This document shows positions 55,256-64,000 of a DNA stretch of 64,000 bases, one piece after another (position 1 is the stretch's first letter; the number at the start of each line of letters is the position of its first letter). The DNA comes from Coniferiporia sulphurascens (lineage: Eukaryota; Basidiomycota; Agaricomycetes; Hymenochaetales; Hymenochaetaceae). The translations under genes were made by a program, and so were the position numbers. The notes below the pieces were generated by a model. It saw only the letters and a program-made list of their open reading frames with translations. It searched no databases and was not told the DNA's origin. The stretch spans positions 248,001 through 312,000 of the forward strand of contig NBBA01000011.1 in NCBI GenBank assembly GCA_002794785.1, written 5' to 3'.

Positions 55256-56545
55256 CATATCCAACGTCCAAGCACCAACCCTTTGCCCACCCTGTCGAAG
55301 AAACTTTCCATCCCACAGCCCGTCTACCCCCTTGTCGGAGGTACCTGGGATCACACCCTCAAGTGCTTTAAGAAAAAGCAAACCAACTCAGGTGACTACA
55401 ACTACTATTCGTGGTTACAAAACCCCAACGGAGACTACCAGTGGTCCAAGGCCAACAAGGCTAACAATGCACACAGCACCTTCCTGACACACGTACCCAA
55501 CTACCGGTCGCTCTTCCCCAAGACCCAGACCCCACCTCCCCAAATGTTGACCAACCCACCAGCACCAAAGGAAATTAACCTTGCCCATCCCAACACCTTT
55601 GATGGGGACCGTAAGTACACCAGACACTTCCTCTTGAGCTGCGAGGCATACCTACATATCAACTGCCACATCTACACCTCTGATGAGTTGAAGACCAACT
55701 TCATCCTCTCCTACATGCAGACAGGGACTGCAGGAGATTGGGCCATCAACCGTGAGACACTCGCCTCCGCCTTCGCTAAAGACCAAAGCGGGAAGGTCCT
55801 CACTACCCTCATTGGATATGGAATGTGGGGTGATTTTAAATGCGACTTCCGCAACACCTTCATCACCACCGATGACGTCACTGAAGCCTCACAGGAGATT
55901 ATGACGCTCCAGCAGACCGGCCCAGCTGACGACTACAACAGTCGTTTCCAGTCTCTCGTCACCAGAGCTGGTATGTCGGGGGACAACAACCTCATCCCCA
56001 TCTACGAGAAGGGCCTCAAACATGGCCTCCTAGCATGTGTTCTTTCCAACGTGAAACAACCCACCACCATCGAGGAATGGTACCGCGAGGCCTCCAAACA
56101 GGACACCGTCTACCAATGACTCAAGGCCCTTTGTGGCCCAGGACAAGCTCCCATTAAACATGAAAACCACTTCCGCAACCTCGGAAACAACCAGCAGCAC
56201 CGTCCTTACCAACCCAACCAGCATGTTATGCAGGCTAGCACTACCAACCACCCCCCATGTCTCTCTGAGGAGGGGTGTGCTAAATGCATGTGCGAAGGAC
56301 GCTGCCTCACCTGCAGAGAAAAAGGACACAACGCCCGTGACTGCACCAAGTACCAGCAGGGCCCCAGCCAACAGCACACGGTCCGCACCATTGATAACAC
56401 ATTCCCCATTGTCGAGACACCCAAGCCAACTCCGGAGAACACCTCTCCCAAGCACATCGCTGCGAGCATCCATAACCTGCTTAGCAACTTCGACGAGACG
56501 AAGAAAGACAAGATCTTTGATATCCTGGATAAGCAGGGTTTTTAA
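55256..56545 (+). pseudogene. gag: G1 Gag (capsid-nucleocapsid), one nonsense codon, start uncertain
   Basis: Gag forms the particle that packages element RNA. The frame is open from 55256 to TGA 56117-56119 and, in the same frame, on to TAA 56543-56545. No ATG opens the frame before about 55545 (MLTNPPAPK), so the original start is lost or lies elsewhere. The middle shows the retrotransposon Gag pattern (FDGDRKYTRHFLLSCEAYL, GTAGDWAINRE, FRNTFITTDD, YNSRFQSLVTRAGM, IYEKGLKHGLL). Near the C-terminus is one zinc knuckle, CLTCREKGHNARDC (CX2CX4HX4C). The internal TGA fits a CGA-to-TGA change. Confidence 0.87.
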
Positions 56546-58685
56546 AGAGGAAGCTTAGATGGATGTTAAGTCTTCCTATTACCATGTCTCCAATTGTAAA
56601 TTCCAATCCATCACTCCCTGCAATGAAGATCCCAATTTCTATGATTGTTTATGACAAAACCATCCCCACAAATGTGCTCATTGATTCTGGTGCCGAAGGC
56701 CAGTTTATTGATGCAAAATTCATTATCAAGCATCGCATACCTACTCGATCACTTGCCCATCCCATTACGGTTCTTAATGTGGACGGATCAACCAATGAGC
56801 ATGGAACCATCATCAAATATACCTGGCGATTGGTTCATATCGAAGGAAAATCGTTCCCTTCAAAGCTCCTAGTTACATCCCTAGGAAGGGAGGATATTAT
56901 CCTCAGTTTACCATGGTTAAAAAACCATAACCTGGTTATTAACTGGAATAAAGGCACTCTCACTATCACAAAGGTCACCACTGCTACTATGCTTGTGCAA
57001 GAACAGGTCAAAGAAACGAAACCTGTGGAACAAATGGTTCCACCTGAATATCACAGGTACCTTGATATCTTCCGCAAGAAGTCCGCAGAACGCTTCCTGA
57101 TATCTAGACCCTATGACCATGCCATCGATCTCAAACCTAATTTCATACCACATGACTGTAAAGTCTACCCACTGGCACCAAAAGAACTAGCAGCACTCGA
57201 CGAATTCCTAGATGAAAATCTTCACAAAGGATACATCCACCCATCTAAATCTCCCATGGCCTCGCCTTTCTTCTTTGTCAGGAAGAAAGATACTAGCCTT
57301 CATGGATGCCAAGATTATCGAGCCCTTAATGAGGGAACCATTAAGAATGCATACCCGCTACCCCTGATTAGTGATCTCATGGATAAACTCAAAGGAGCAA
57401 AATACTTCACAAAACTTGACCTTCACTCAGGCTACAATAACATTCAGATAAAAGATGGCGATCAATGGAAAGCTGCTTTTAAAACTCCTTGAGGATTATT
57501 TGAACCAACTGTCATGTTCTTTGGGTTATGCAATTTGCCTGCCACCTTCCAAGCGTTCATGGATGATACCTTCCACTTCGTAATACTCGAAGACGGAACC
57601 ATGATTTACATGGATGACGTACTCATCCCAGCTAACTCAATGGAAGAACTTTACCAGCACACCTGCTGAGTTCTAGACCTCTGCGCCGCCAACAATATTT
57701 ATTGCAAACTGGAGAAATGCCTATTTGGTGTACAATGCATCGAATTTTTGGGGATGATCATCACCCTGGATAACATTCACATGGATCCAGTCAAACTGGC
57801 TGGCATTGCCGATTGGCCCACCCCATGTACTGTCAAACAGCTTCGAAGCTTCATGGGATTCTGCAATTATTACAGACGTTTTATCCCCAGCTTCTCAGAC
57901 ATTGTGTACCCACTTAACAAGCTCACCTGCACCAATAAACCATGGAAATGGACACCTGAACGAGACCAAGCCTTTACGAAGCTTAAAACGCTCTTTCTAG
58001 ACAAACCGGCCCTACTTGTTCCCAATCCCACTAAACCGTTTATTTTGGAAACTGACACATCAAAAGTCACGTCTGGTGCCATCCTCTACCAGGCAAACTC
58101 CAATGGTAATCTACAACCATGTGGATATATTTCGGAAACTTTTGGACCTGCCCAACAGCGCTATGAAGTCTATGACAGAGAACTTCTCGGGATCATACGT
58201 GGCCTCGAAGTGTGGTGACACTACCTCCTTGGCAACCCACATACAACCACGATCTGGTGTGACCACAAAAATTTGTCATATTTCCATTCAGAACGCTGCC
58301 TAACTCCTAGACAATCACGATGGAACCTGTTCCTTTCCCAGTTCAACTGTGTAATCACTCATTGTCTGGGAAAATCTATCCCTGGTGCTGATGCATTATC
58401 TAGACGCCCTGATCATGGCGAAGAACCACTGGAAGAATGTATTATGCTACTAGATACGTTATTTATCAGGACAATCAATGTCGATCTCCAGAACCATATT
58501 CGAGATGCTCAAGAAAGCGACTCATTTGCGAAAATGATCCAGGATGCACGGGCTCTAAAAATCCCATCTCTGTTCCGCTTCTCTCTCGATGACTGGACAA
58601 TCGATTCCAGCCTCCTCCACTATCAGAAACGGGTATATGTACCGACAATGCGGAAATCAAATGCGAGATCTTACGGATGTTTCAC
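56533..58685 (+). pseudogene. pol: G1 Pol, first part: protease, RT, RNase H, start of integrase
   Basis: The first ATG in frame is 56563, but the frame is open from 56533 and could be entered by frameshifting. Aspartic protease has [15 protein letters not shown] has [48 protein letters not shown] and YMDD near 57610. RNase H has ILETDTSKVTSGAILYQ and YDRELLGIIRGLEVW. An integrase N-terminal lead-in (GADALSRRP) follows. Damage includes TGA at 57490-57492, 57667-57669 and 58216-58218, each best explained by CGA to TGA, plus a one-base loss near 58643. The LINE L18 tail interrupts at 58686. Confidence 0.9.
56536..56545 (+). promoter_or_regulatory. Predicted -1 ribosomal frameshift site between Gag and Pol
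   Basis: GGGTTTT at 56536-56542 is in Gag phase G GGT TTT, the X XXY YYZ slippery pattern, and the Gag stop TAA follows at once. Slipping back one base continues in the Pol frame (TTA AAG AGG), which is open into the protease. A downstream stimulatory RNA structure was not assessed. Confidence 0.55.
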
Positions 58686-58720
<35 letters not shown>

Positions 58721-59965
58721 CTGCAGTATTACATAATTACAAGCTGCCCCCCTGAAGGGGGGGCCCTAACTACATAACAACAGAGGCGCCCGTCATTGCG
58801 CATTGCACAAAACTGGGTGGGGGCTCTGCTCCCTGAGGGGTGCCAAAGTGTGAAGAGCCCCTATTTAGTAATGAAACTGAGAGAAGGAGGGATACATATC
58901 ACTATGAACAAACCAGGCAGTTGAGGGCAGGTTAAAGTAGGAAGCTTAGAAGTGGAAAGGGAGGGCGAGAGCGCCGGTCGAGACATATCATGGGGGATAC
59001 CGAAAGGCAGGCTTTACTCGAGTGGGAAGGGAGGGAGCATACCTGAAAGCTCCAAAAGGGCTGGGTCCAAGTCCTGGGTTCGGGGTCCAAGCATATGACA
59101 CATGTAATCCCATAGGAGGTCCAAGTCCATATCCTCATCGGTGGGGTGCCCATCAAGGTCCATCGCGGCGAAAGATAGCCAGATGGTGCCTGCGGCGCAT
59201 TCCGAAAGGCGGTTGAGGTGCCCCGTCAGCTTTAGCCAACGTCGCAGAACCAGGAGGCGGTTTTCGTTAGTCCACTCGGAATGGTGGACTGGGAGAGGGT
59301 CTCGCAGTGGCCACACATGTCGTATCCATGAATGGAAGGTGCTACAGCCGCCAAGGATGTGGGCGGTCGACTGCGCGGGCCAGGGGGGGTGGTTGTGCCA
59401 TCGGCAGTGCGAGATCAGGCCATGCCTGCGGCAGTAGGCTGAGTCGAAGCTCAGCCAGTATCCCCCATAGGGACCGGCATGGCAGAGGATCTGAGCGACT
59501 GCGGATAGCTCGTTGCGTGGGTGGTCGACTGAGTGCATGAGGAGCTTTCAGGGTCGGTGTGATGGTAGGCCATGGACTGCCAGGTATTTGTTGGTGGTCG
59601 AGGTGAGGGGGCGGGCTAGTGAGAGCGTCCATCGTTCCATGAGGGTGCGGACAGCGACCTCTTTTAGGGCAGAGGTGGAAGGTTTAAGGTCGGATGGGAG
59701 GAGCTTGGTCGCCAGCTTTGCTTCCGTGTCAGCCCATTCATTTCCGGGGATGTCCGAGTGTCTGGGGCACCATACGAAATGGATGGTGAGCTGGGGGTAC
59801 GAATCCAGCAGAGTCTCCACACCTGCTTTCCAAATGTGAAGGAGGTGGGCGCCAGGGGTGGCGGCCCACATTCGGAAAAGGTGGAGGGTGGTCAGCGAAT
59901 CGGACAAAAAGAAGATGTCCGATGCAATGCACAGTTGGGCTGGGAGACGGCGTGCTACCCAGCCC
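58686..59965 (-). mobile_element. LINE insertion L18 (LINE-A 3' end) in G1 Pol, with loss of target sequence
   Basis: A 1.28 kb minus-strand LINE piece has its ATT-rich tail at 58686-58720 and stem-loop near 58745-58770, then 3' UTR, the ORF2 C-terminus and most of RNase H. The flanks (GTTTCACTTT and GAGCAGACACC) show no duplication. The G1 integrase zinc-binding region expected between them, roughly 65 codons, is absent. The insertion therefore came with a deletion of about 200 bp, or the deletion followed. Confidence 0.9.
59014..59965 (-). pseudogene. LINE ORF2 RNase H and C-terminus, L18
   Basis: RNase H (59548-59965) has [18 protein letters not shown] and [11 protein letters not shown]. 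The stretch 59014-59538 (174 codons) is open through YWLSFDSAYC, the Cys/His finger HCRWHNHPPWPAQ, and the terminal LELSGMLPPFPLE, ending with TAA 59014-59016. It is slightly damaged in the link between the two stretches. Confidence 0.84.
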
Positions 59966-61600
59966 GAGCAGACACCTCTATGCTCCCATTCCAATCGGTA
60001 TCAATGGACTCCATTACTGACCTGCCGGCATCTAATGGATACGACTCCATAATGGTAGTAGTGGACCATGACACTTCCAAAGGGATCGTTCTTATTCCAT
60101 GCCATAAAACCATTGATGCACTAGGAACAGCGAAGTGTTACCATGACAATGTGTACAGGCACTTTGGACTCCCTAAACGCATTATTTCAGACCAAGGACC
60201 TGTTACAATTTTCCTTTACTTTCCCCTATGCGCTGACTCATTTCCTCTTCATCATCATCAGTCAGCGCAACTCCCCCATTTCTCTGCCTTACTCATCCTT
60301 ATTCACCTTACGCCATAAGACGCCATGATGACGCCTTATTGCACCATCATGACGTGCTTTGCTTACTGATAGCCCTACTTGTATTACCAAGGTATTCCTT
60401 GGGTTTCCATGACCTTCCATAGTCTGGTAAACTACCCTACACAGGCCGCTACAGTAGTAAACACATAGAGTAGCATATAAGCATGTAACTTCAGTAGCAC
60501 AAGCCCTAAGCTTGTGCTCTTTGTTCATACAAGCCCATTATCTGCTACCACCAGTCCACTGTGTGCCACTTGGCCATTAGTCGCTTCGTCGTAACCCGAC
60601 TCGCTATAGAAGCCTACCGCGTCCACATCGCCAATCAGGAAGCCCCATCGATGATCACCCTCAACTTACGACATCTAGGAAGCCCCGTTGCCATACCATC
60701 AGTTCCGACGATCAGGAAGCCCCGACATCGATCACCACGTAACCATTGAGCTTAACAGGACCCCAATTTGCATCACAGGTATTCCAGACACTGTGCAAAT
60801 GCCTCGGGATTAAATCTAAACTGTCAACAGCCTATCACCCTCAAACGGACGGACAAACTGAACACACCAATCAGGAAGTAGAGGCTTATCTGCACATTTA
60901 TTGCAGCACATCACCTCATTCCTGGGCTGACTCACTCACAGACCTGGAATTCTCACACAATATCCAGACCCATTCCGTTACCAAGACCTTACCGTTCACC
61001 ATCATGTTTGGGTACAACCCTATACCCATCCCCTTGGTGATAGAAGATACCGATCTCCTGTCACTCTCACAGCGCTTGTGCCTACTTTCATCAATCAGGA
61101 AAGAAGTGCTTGCCACCCATGATCTAGCCTGTGCTCACATGGCACATTTCGGAGCACGAGGCTTCAAACCATTCAAACTTGGAGACAAGGTTTGGTTAGA
61201 AGCCACCAATTTGCATTTCCCCAACCGCTCCTGCAAATTGTCGCCTAAACGAGAGGGACCATTTCCCATAGTTCAGGTACTATCACCCCTGAATTATTGC
61301 CTCAAATTGCCAGACACATGGCAAATCCACCCCGTTTTCCATGCCTTGCTTCTTTCGGCTTACTCGGAGACCAAGGCACATGGACCTCCATTCAGTCAAC
61401 CGCCACCTGACCTGATAGAAGATCAGCAGGAATACGAAATCGAAGCCATTGTCTCCCACAAAGGCACCGGGAACAGACGGCATTTCCTAGTCAAATGGAC
61501 CGGCTACCCCTCTTCCGAAAACCAATGGTTAGCTGAAAAAGACCTTTCACATGCTTTGGACATTTTAAAAATGTATAAAAACCTCAAAAAAATCACCTAA
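59966..61600 (+). pseudogene. pol: G1 Pol, second part: integrase core and chromodomain, split by LTR4
   Basis: Integrase core begins [13 protein letters not shown] (first Asp) and [11 protein letters not shown]. The second Asp is in IISDQGP, and after LTR4 the frame resumes QFASQVFQTLCKCLG with the catalytic-type Glu in TDGQTEHTNQEVEAYL, so the DDE triad is visible. The zinc-binding HHCC domain is missing at the L18 junction. The C-terminal part (LGDKVWLEATNL, KLSPKREGPFPI, HPVFHALLL) leads to a chromodomain at about 61430-61590 (YEIEAIVSHKGTG, FLVKWTGYPSSENQWL). Chromodomains in this group bind modified histones and direct integration. The stop is at 61598-61600. Confidence 0.9.
60201..60757 (+). 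mobile_element. Solo LTR4 nested in the G1 integrase, with 5 bp duplication
   Basis: A complete 557 bp LTR (TGTTACAATTTTCC ... GAGCTTAACA), plus orientation, flanked by GGACC at 60196-60200 and 60758-60762. It inserted between the second Asp (SDQGP) and the following QFAS of the integrase. It is a member of the same family as its host. Its sequence groups with LTR2 (GATAGCCCTACTTG) rather than with either G1 LTR. Confidence 0.94.
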
Positions 61601-61629
61601 CTTTCTTCATTCACTTCACCTCTCCTCAT

Positions 61630-62962
61630 ATGCCCACCGCCTACATCACCACCAACAACCACCTCTGGTATCTCGCTATTGTCATACCCGGAGGTCTTTT
61701 CGTCTTCATCTGCACTATCACCACCACCATCTGTTCTCGCACCCACTGCACCCCGCATATCCACTATCCCACCATCGCAAATCGTCGACCTCTCTCTCCA
61801 ACACTCCCCATTCAAAACCCTCCAGCTGAAATCCGCCACCAGGAATACCAACTGCACAGATCCACCCCTACACACCAGGACATAATTGACCAGCTCAGAC
61901 GTACTTTCCCTGCCGACTTCATCCAACCCGCAGACCTCACTGAGATCGAGTTCGAAATTGAAGGAGCAGAAAACCAGCTAAGTCGCACCAATCCACCATC
62001 CGTCGACCTCCTTCTTCACCTCGCCAATCTACACGATCAGGCGACCATCTTCCATGAACTCACCCTTGCAGCCCAACTCCAGGAACAATGGTGTGAACGC
62101 CGAGTACCATCACAGACACCATCTAGCGACCTGTCAACGGTTCCCAACACATGACCAGAACTGACAACTCGCACCCCTCCTCCCATGTACCATCCTCCAA
62201 CACGTCCTCACAGCCCCAGACCTAACCACAGACGTCAACTGGCTCCTCTCCACTCACCCAAGAGTCCGCCACATCACCAGGATCCGGCAACGTCTCCGGA
62301 CAGTGGAGGACATGCAGCGTCTGGCTTGGCATGCACAGGAGCTAACAGAGATGCTTGAGTCTCGCTTGGGTAATTTAGTCAACGATCTAAGGCTTCTGCA
62401 CAACACGGACTACAGGACACTCGAGGAAGAGGACATTCATACGGTACTCATTCCTCTCCATCCTCAAGCTCACCTCTATCGCCCAGTACCATGCCCTCCT
62501 CTAGTCCCAACGGCACCACCCACTCCAGTGATCACTCGTCGCAACTCCACCACACAGACAGAAAGTCGTCCTGTGCAAGTCCTACCCCCATCACAGCCTT
62601 TGTCCACAACCTCCTCACACACTCACTGCTTGGCGTGCATGTCTCCTGCCCACCTCACCACCTACTGCGTGCAGTACATATGCCCATGGTGCAATGAGGC
62701 CGCACCTGGACACCCCCCAGGTAATTGTCCCGAGCACAGACGACAGTCGGCATCACCACCCCCACTAGAGCCAGCGCCAGCATCTACTCCAGACGAGAAT
62801 GTACCCCCACCACCTACCGAACCAACTAACCTTGGATGCTCAGTACGTTTATCAAACATAGGGGCCCACGCTCTCCTCCAAGCTTACATGGATGACATCG
62901 TGGTGGGCATAAACCCCGAGGACGTGGATATGGGGTCCAATAATGACGATCTCTCAAACTAG
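61630..62962 (+). pseudogene. G1 third ORF: hydrophobic N-terminus plus two zinc knuckles, function unknown
   Basis: A separate ORF begins at ATG 61630, 30 nt after the Pol stop. Part one (61630-62154) has a hydrophobic segment at residues 11-35 (LWYLAIVIPGGLFVFICTI), a Pro-rich stretch and a helical part. Its frame ends at TGA 62152-62154. A second frame is protein-like from about 62165 (before the nominal start at 62303) to TAG 62960-62962. It has a charged helical part, a Pro-rich stretch, two knuckles in tandem (CLACMSPAHLTTYC, CX2CX4HX4C; CPWCNEAAPGHPPGNC, CX2CX6HX4C) and an acidic C-terminus. A +1 shift near 62100-62160 probably broke one ORF of about 440 codons. I do not recognise the family. 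Confidence 0.65.
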
Positions 62963-63445
62963 AAGGTTCTAGTCTGCAATGACAGAAAACTAGCGTGTGT
63001 CTGCAATGACCCTAAACTACTACTCCTGGGTATGACCTTAAAAGGCCCACTAGTGCGTTTCCTCTTCTTTTTTTTTACGCCCACTTCTCTGCTTGTTATT
63101 GTCCTTGTTGGCAGTTTGCCTTTCCCTTATTGTTTATTGGCCTTCACTTGGCTGCTATAGGCGTATATGACTCGCAATCCGGGTTAGGGATTCTTTTTGC
63201 ATCTATTCTCTGCTTCTTCACCGTCTTTTGACATCATACCATTAATAATGGTGAAGGACCAGGATTAGGTACCAAAGGGTGCGGTAACAAACCCTGCGGT
63301 GAACCTAGCATTACACTTAAAGACCTGCTAGGCTGGCATCTTGATACACTTGGATTTTCTTTTCTCCTTTGCTTTTGACTCGTCTTGTTCTTCTTTTGTT
63401 TTATTTTGACAATTCGGTGACTTGTCAATCCTAAATGGGAGGCAA
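62963..63445 (+). other. G1 3' untranslated region with polypurine tract
   Basis: About 480 bp without a credible ORF lies between the third ORF and the 3' LTR. It contains pyrimidine-rich stretches (63060-63110, 63340-63410) and ends with AAATGGGAGGCAA (63433-63445), the polypurine tract expected to prime plus-strand DNA synthesis, touching the LTR. Confidence 0.8.
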
Positions 63446-64000
63446 TGTTACAATTTTCCTTTATGTTCCCTTACTGCGCTGACTCACTTCCTATTCATCA
63501 TCATCAGTCAGCACAACTCCCCCATTTCTCTTCCTTACTCATCCTTATTCGCCTTGCACCATAAGATGCCATGATGATGCCTTCCCCACACCATCATGAC
63601 ATGCTTTGCTTACTGATACTTTCACCTGTACTACCAAGACACCCCTTGGGTTTCCATGACCTTCCATAGCCATGTAAACAACCTCCTACAATGACCCTAC
63701 AGTAGCAAACACCTAGAGTAGCATATAAGCATGTAACTTCAGTAGCACAAGCCCTAAGCTTGTGCTCTTTGTTCATACAAGCCCATTATCTGCCCCTCAC
63801 CAGTCTACTGCATGACTACTGAGTCGCCAGCCGCTTCGTTGTAACCCAACTCCTCCAAGAAGCCTACCATGCCACATCGCCGATCAGGAAGCCCCATCGC
63901 TGATCACCTTTGAGTTACGACATCTAGGAAGACCCATTGCCATACTACCAACCCCAACGATCAGGAAGCCCTGATGTCGATCACCGCATAACCATTGAGC
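63446..64000 (+). repeat. 3' LTR of G1, last six bases outside the window
   Basis: Starts TGTTACAATTTTCC and reaches ACCATTGAGC at the window edge. By comparison with the other LTRs TTAACA should complete it, and a TTCCT duplication should follow. It differs from the 5' LTR by numerous substitutions and small indels, but TATA and self-primer elements are conserved (63724-63728 and 63756-63766). Confidence 0.92.

Larger units (their letters stand above)
54663..64000 (+). mobile_element. Ty3/gypsy chromodomain LTR retrotransposon G1, full span with nested L18 and LTR4
   Basis: 5' LTR 54663-55223, primer-binding site 55226-55236, Gag, Pol (protease, RT, RNase H, integrase, chromodomain), a third ORF, polypurine tract 63433-63445, and a 3' LTR from 63446 whose last six bases fall outside the window. 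Removing L18 and LTR4 leaves about 7.5 kb. It inserted into the L17 3' UTR; TTCCT at 54658-54662 is the predicted left target-site duplication. The LTRs differ at many positions including indels, so the insertion is old relative to the solo LTRs. RT and integrase layout place it among fungal chromoviruses, and self-priming suggests the Tf1/sushi group. Confidence 0.92.

Noticed and set aside
61630..61760. Calling the hydrophobic segment of G1 ORF3 an envelope protein
   Set aside because: No cleavage signal, no second membrane anchor and no Cys-rich ectodomain pattern is visible, while two CCHC knuckles argue for nucleic-acid binding. Left as unknown.

Overview
This 64 kb window is a transposon graveyard with no recognisable host gene. 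It most resembles heterochromatin of a filamentous fungus, probably a basidiomycete (Agaricomycetes-like). Nearly every base belongs to one of three things. The first is a Tad1-like non-LTR retrotransposon (LINE) family present in about 18 full-length, truncated or nested copies. The second is a chromodomain Ty3/gypsy LTR retrotransposon with its solo LTRs. The third is an unclassified 1.3 kb sequence, called R here, that occurs only joined to LINE sequence. The fungal assignment is an inference from the Tad-type LINE layout (CCHC ORF1; ORF2 with APE-type endonuclease, reverse transcriptase, RNase H and a C-terminal Cys/His finger) and from the chromodomain gypsy Pol. No rRNA, tRNA, CRISPR or prokaryotic operon structure was seen.

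Working names are mine. L1-L18 are LINE copies. LINE-A has a poly-Gln tract in ORF1 and ORF2 begins MIE. LINE-B lacks poly-Gln and ORF2 begins MNRD or MNKD. LINE-C is a third, more divergent 3' end. X0-X2 are R-LINE chimeras, G1 is the gypsy element and LTR1-4 are solo LTRs. A full-length LINE is about 6.4 kb: a leader of about 58 nt, ORF1 (about 678 codons), ORF2 (about 1,342 codons) overlapping ORF1 by the four bases ATGA, a 3' UTR ending in a GC-rich stem-loop, and an A/T microsatellite tail.

Layout. 1-5733 is L1 (minus, LINE-A), running off the left edge. 5734-11473 is L2 (plus, LINE-A). 11474-12263 is L3 (LINE-C 3' end). 12264-18698 is L4 (minus, full-length LINE-B). 18699-25591 is L5 (minus, LINE-B), split by L6 (21278-22482). 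25592-28552 holds fragments L7-L10. 28553-29540 is chimera X0. 29541-35962 is L11 (minus, full-length LINE-B). 35963-41790 is L12 (plus, LINE-B), split by L13 (which itself contains chimera X1) and by LTR1. 41791-44633 is L14 (LINE-A), split by L15. 44634-52840 is chimera X2, an R fragment fused to the nearly full-length L16, which is split by LTR2 and LTR3. 52841-54662 is L17. 54663 to beyond 64000 is G1, inserted in the L17 3' UTR and carrying L18 and LTR4.

How the parts work together. LINE ORF2 is the engine: endonuclease nicks the target and RT copies LINE RNA from its 3' end, and it can apparently switch to R RNA, giving chimeras like the MINE elements described in Magnaporthe. G1 is a separate engine. 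Its sequence predicts self-primed reverse transcription, a -1 Gag-Pol frameshift, a chromodomain integrase, and an unusual third ORF carrying a hydrophobic segment and two zinc knuckles. Every autonomous ORF is disabled here, mostly by codon changes consistent with C-to-T decay (CGA to TGA, TGG to TAG). Boundaries were placed by eye and are good to a few bases.
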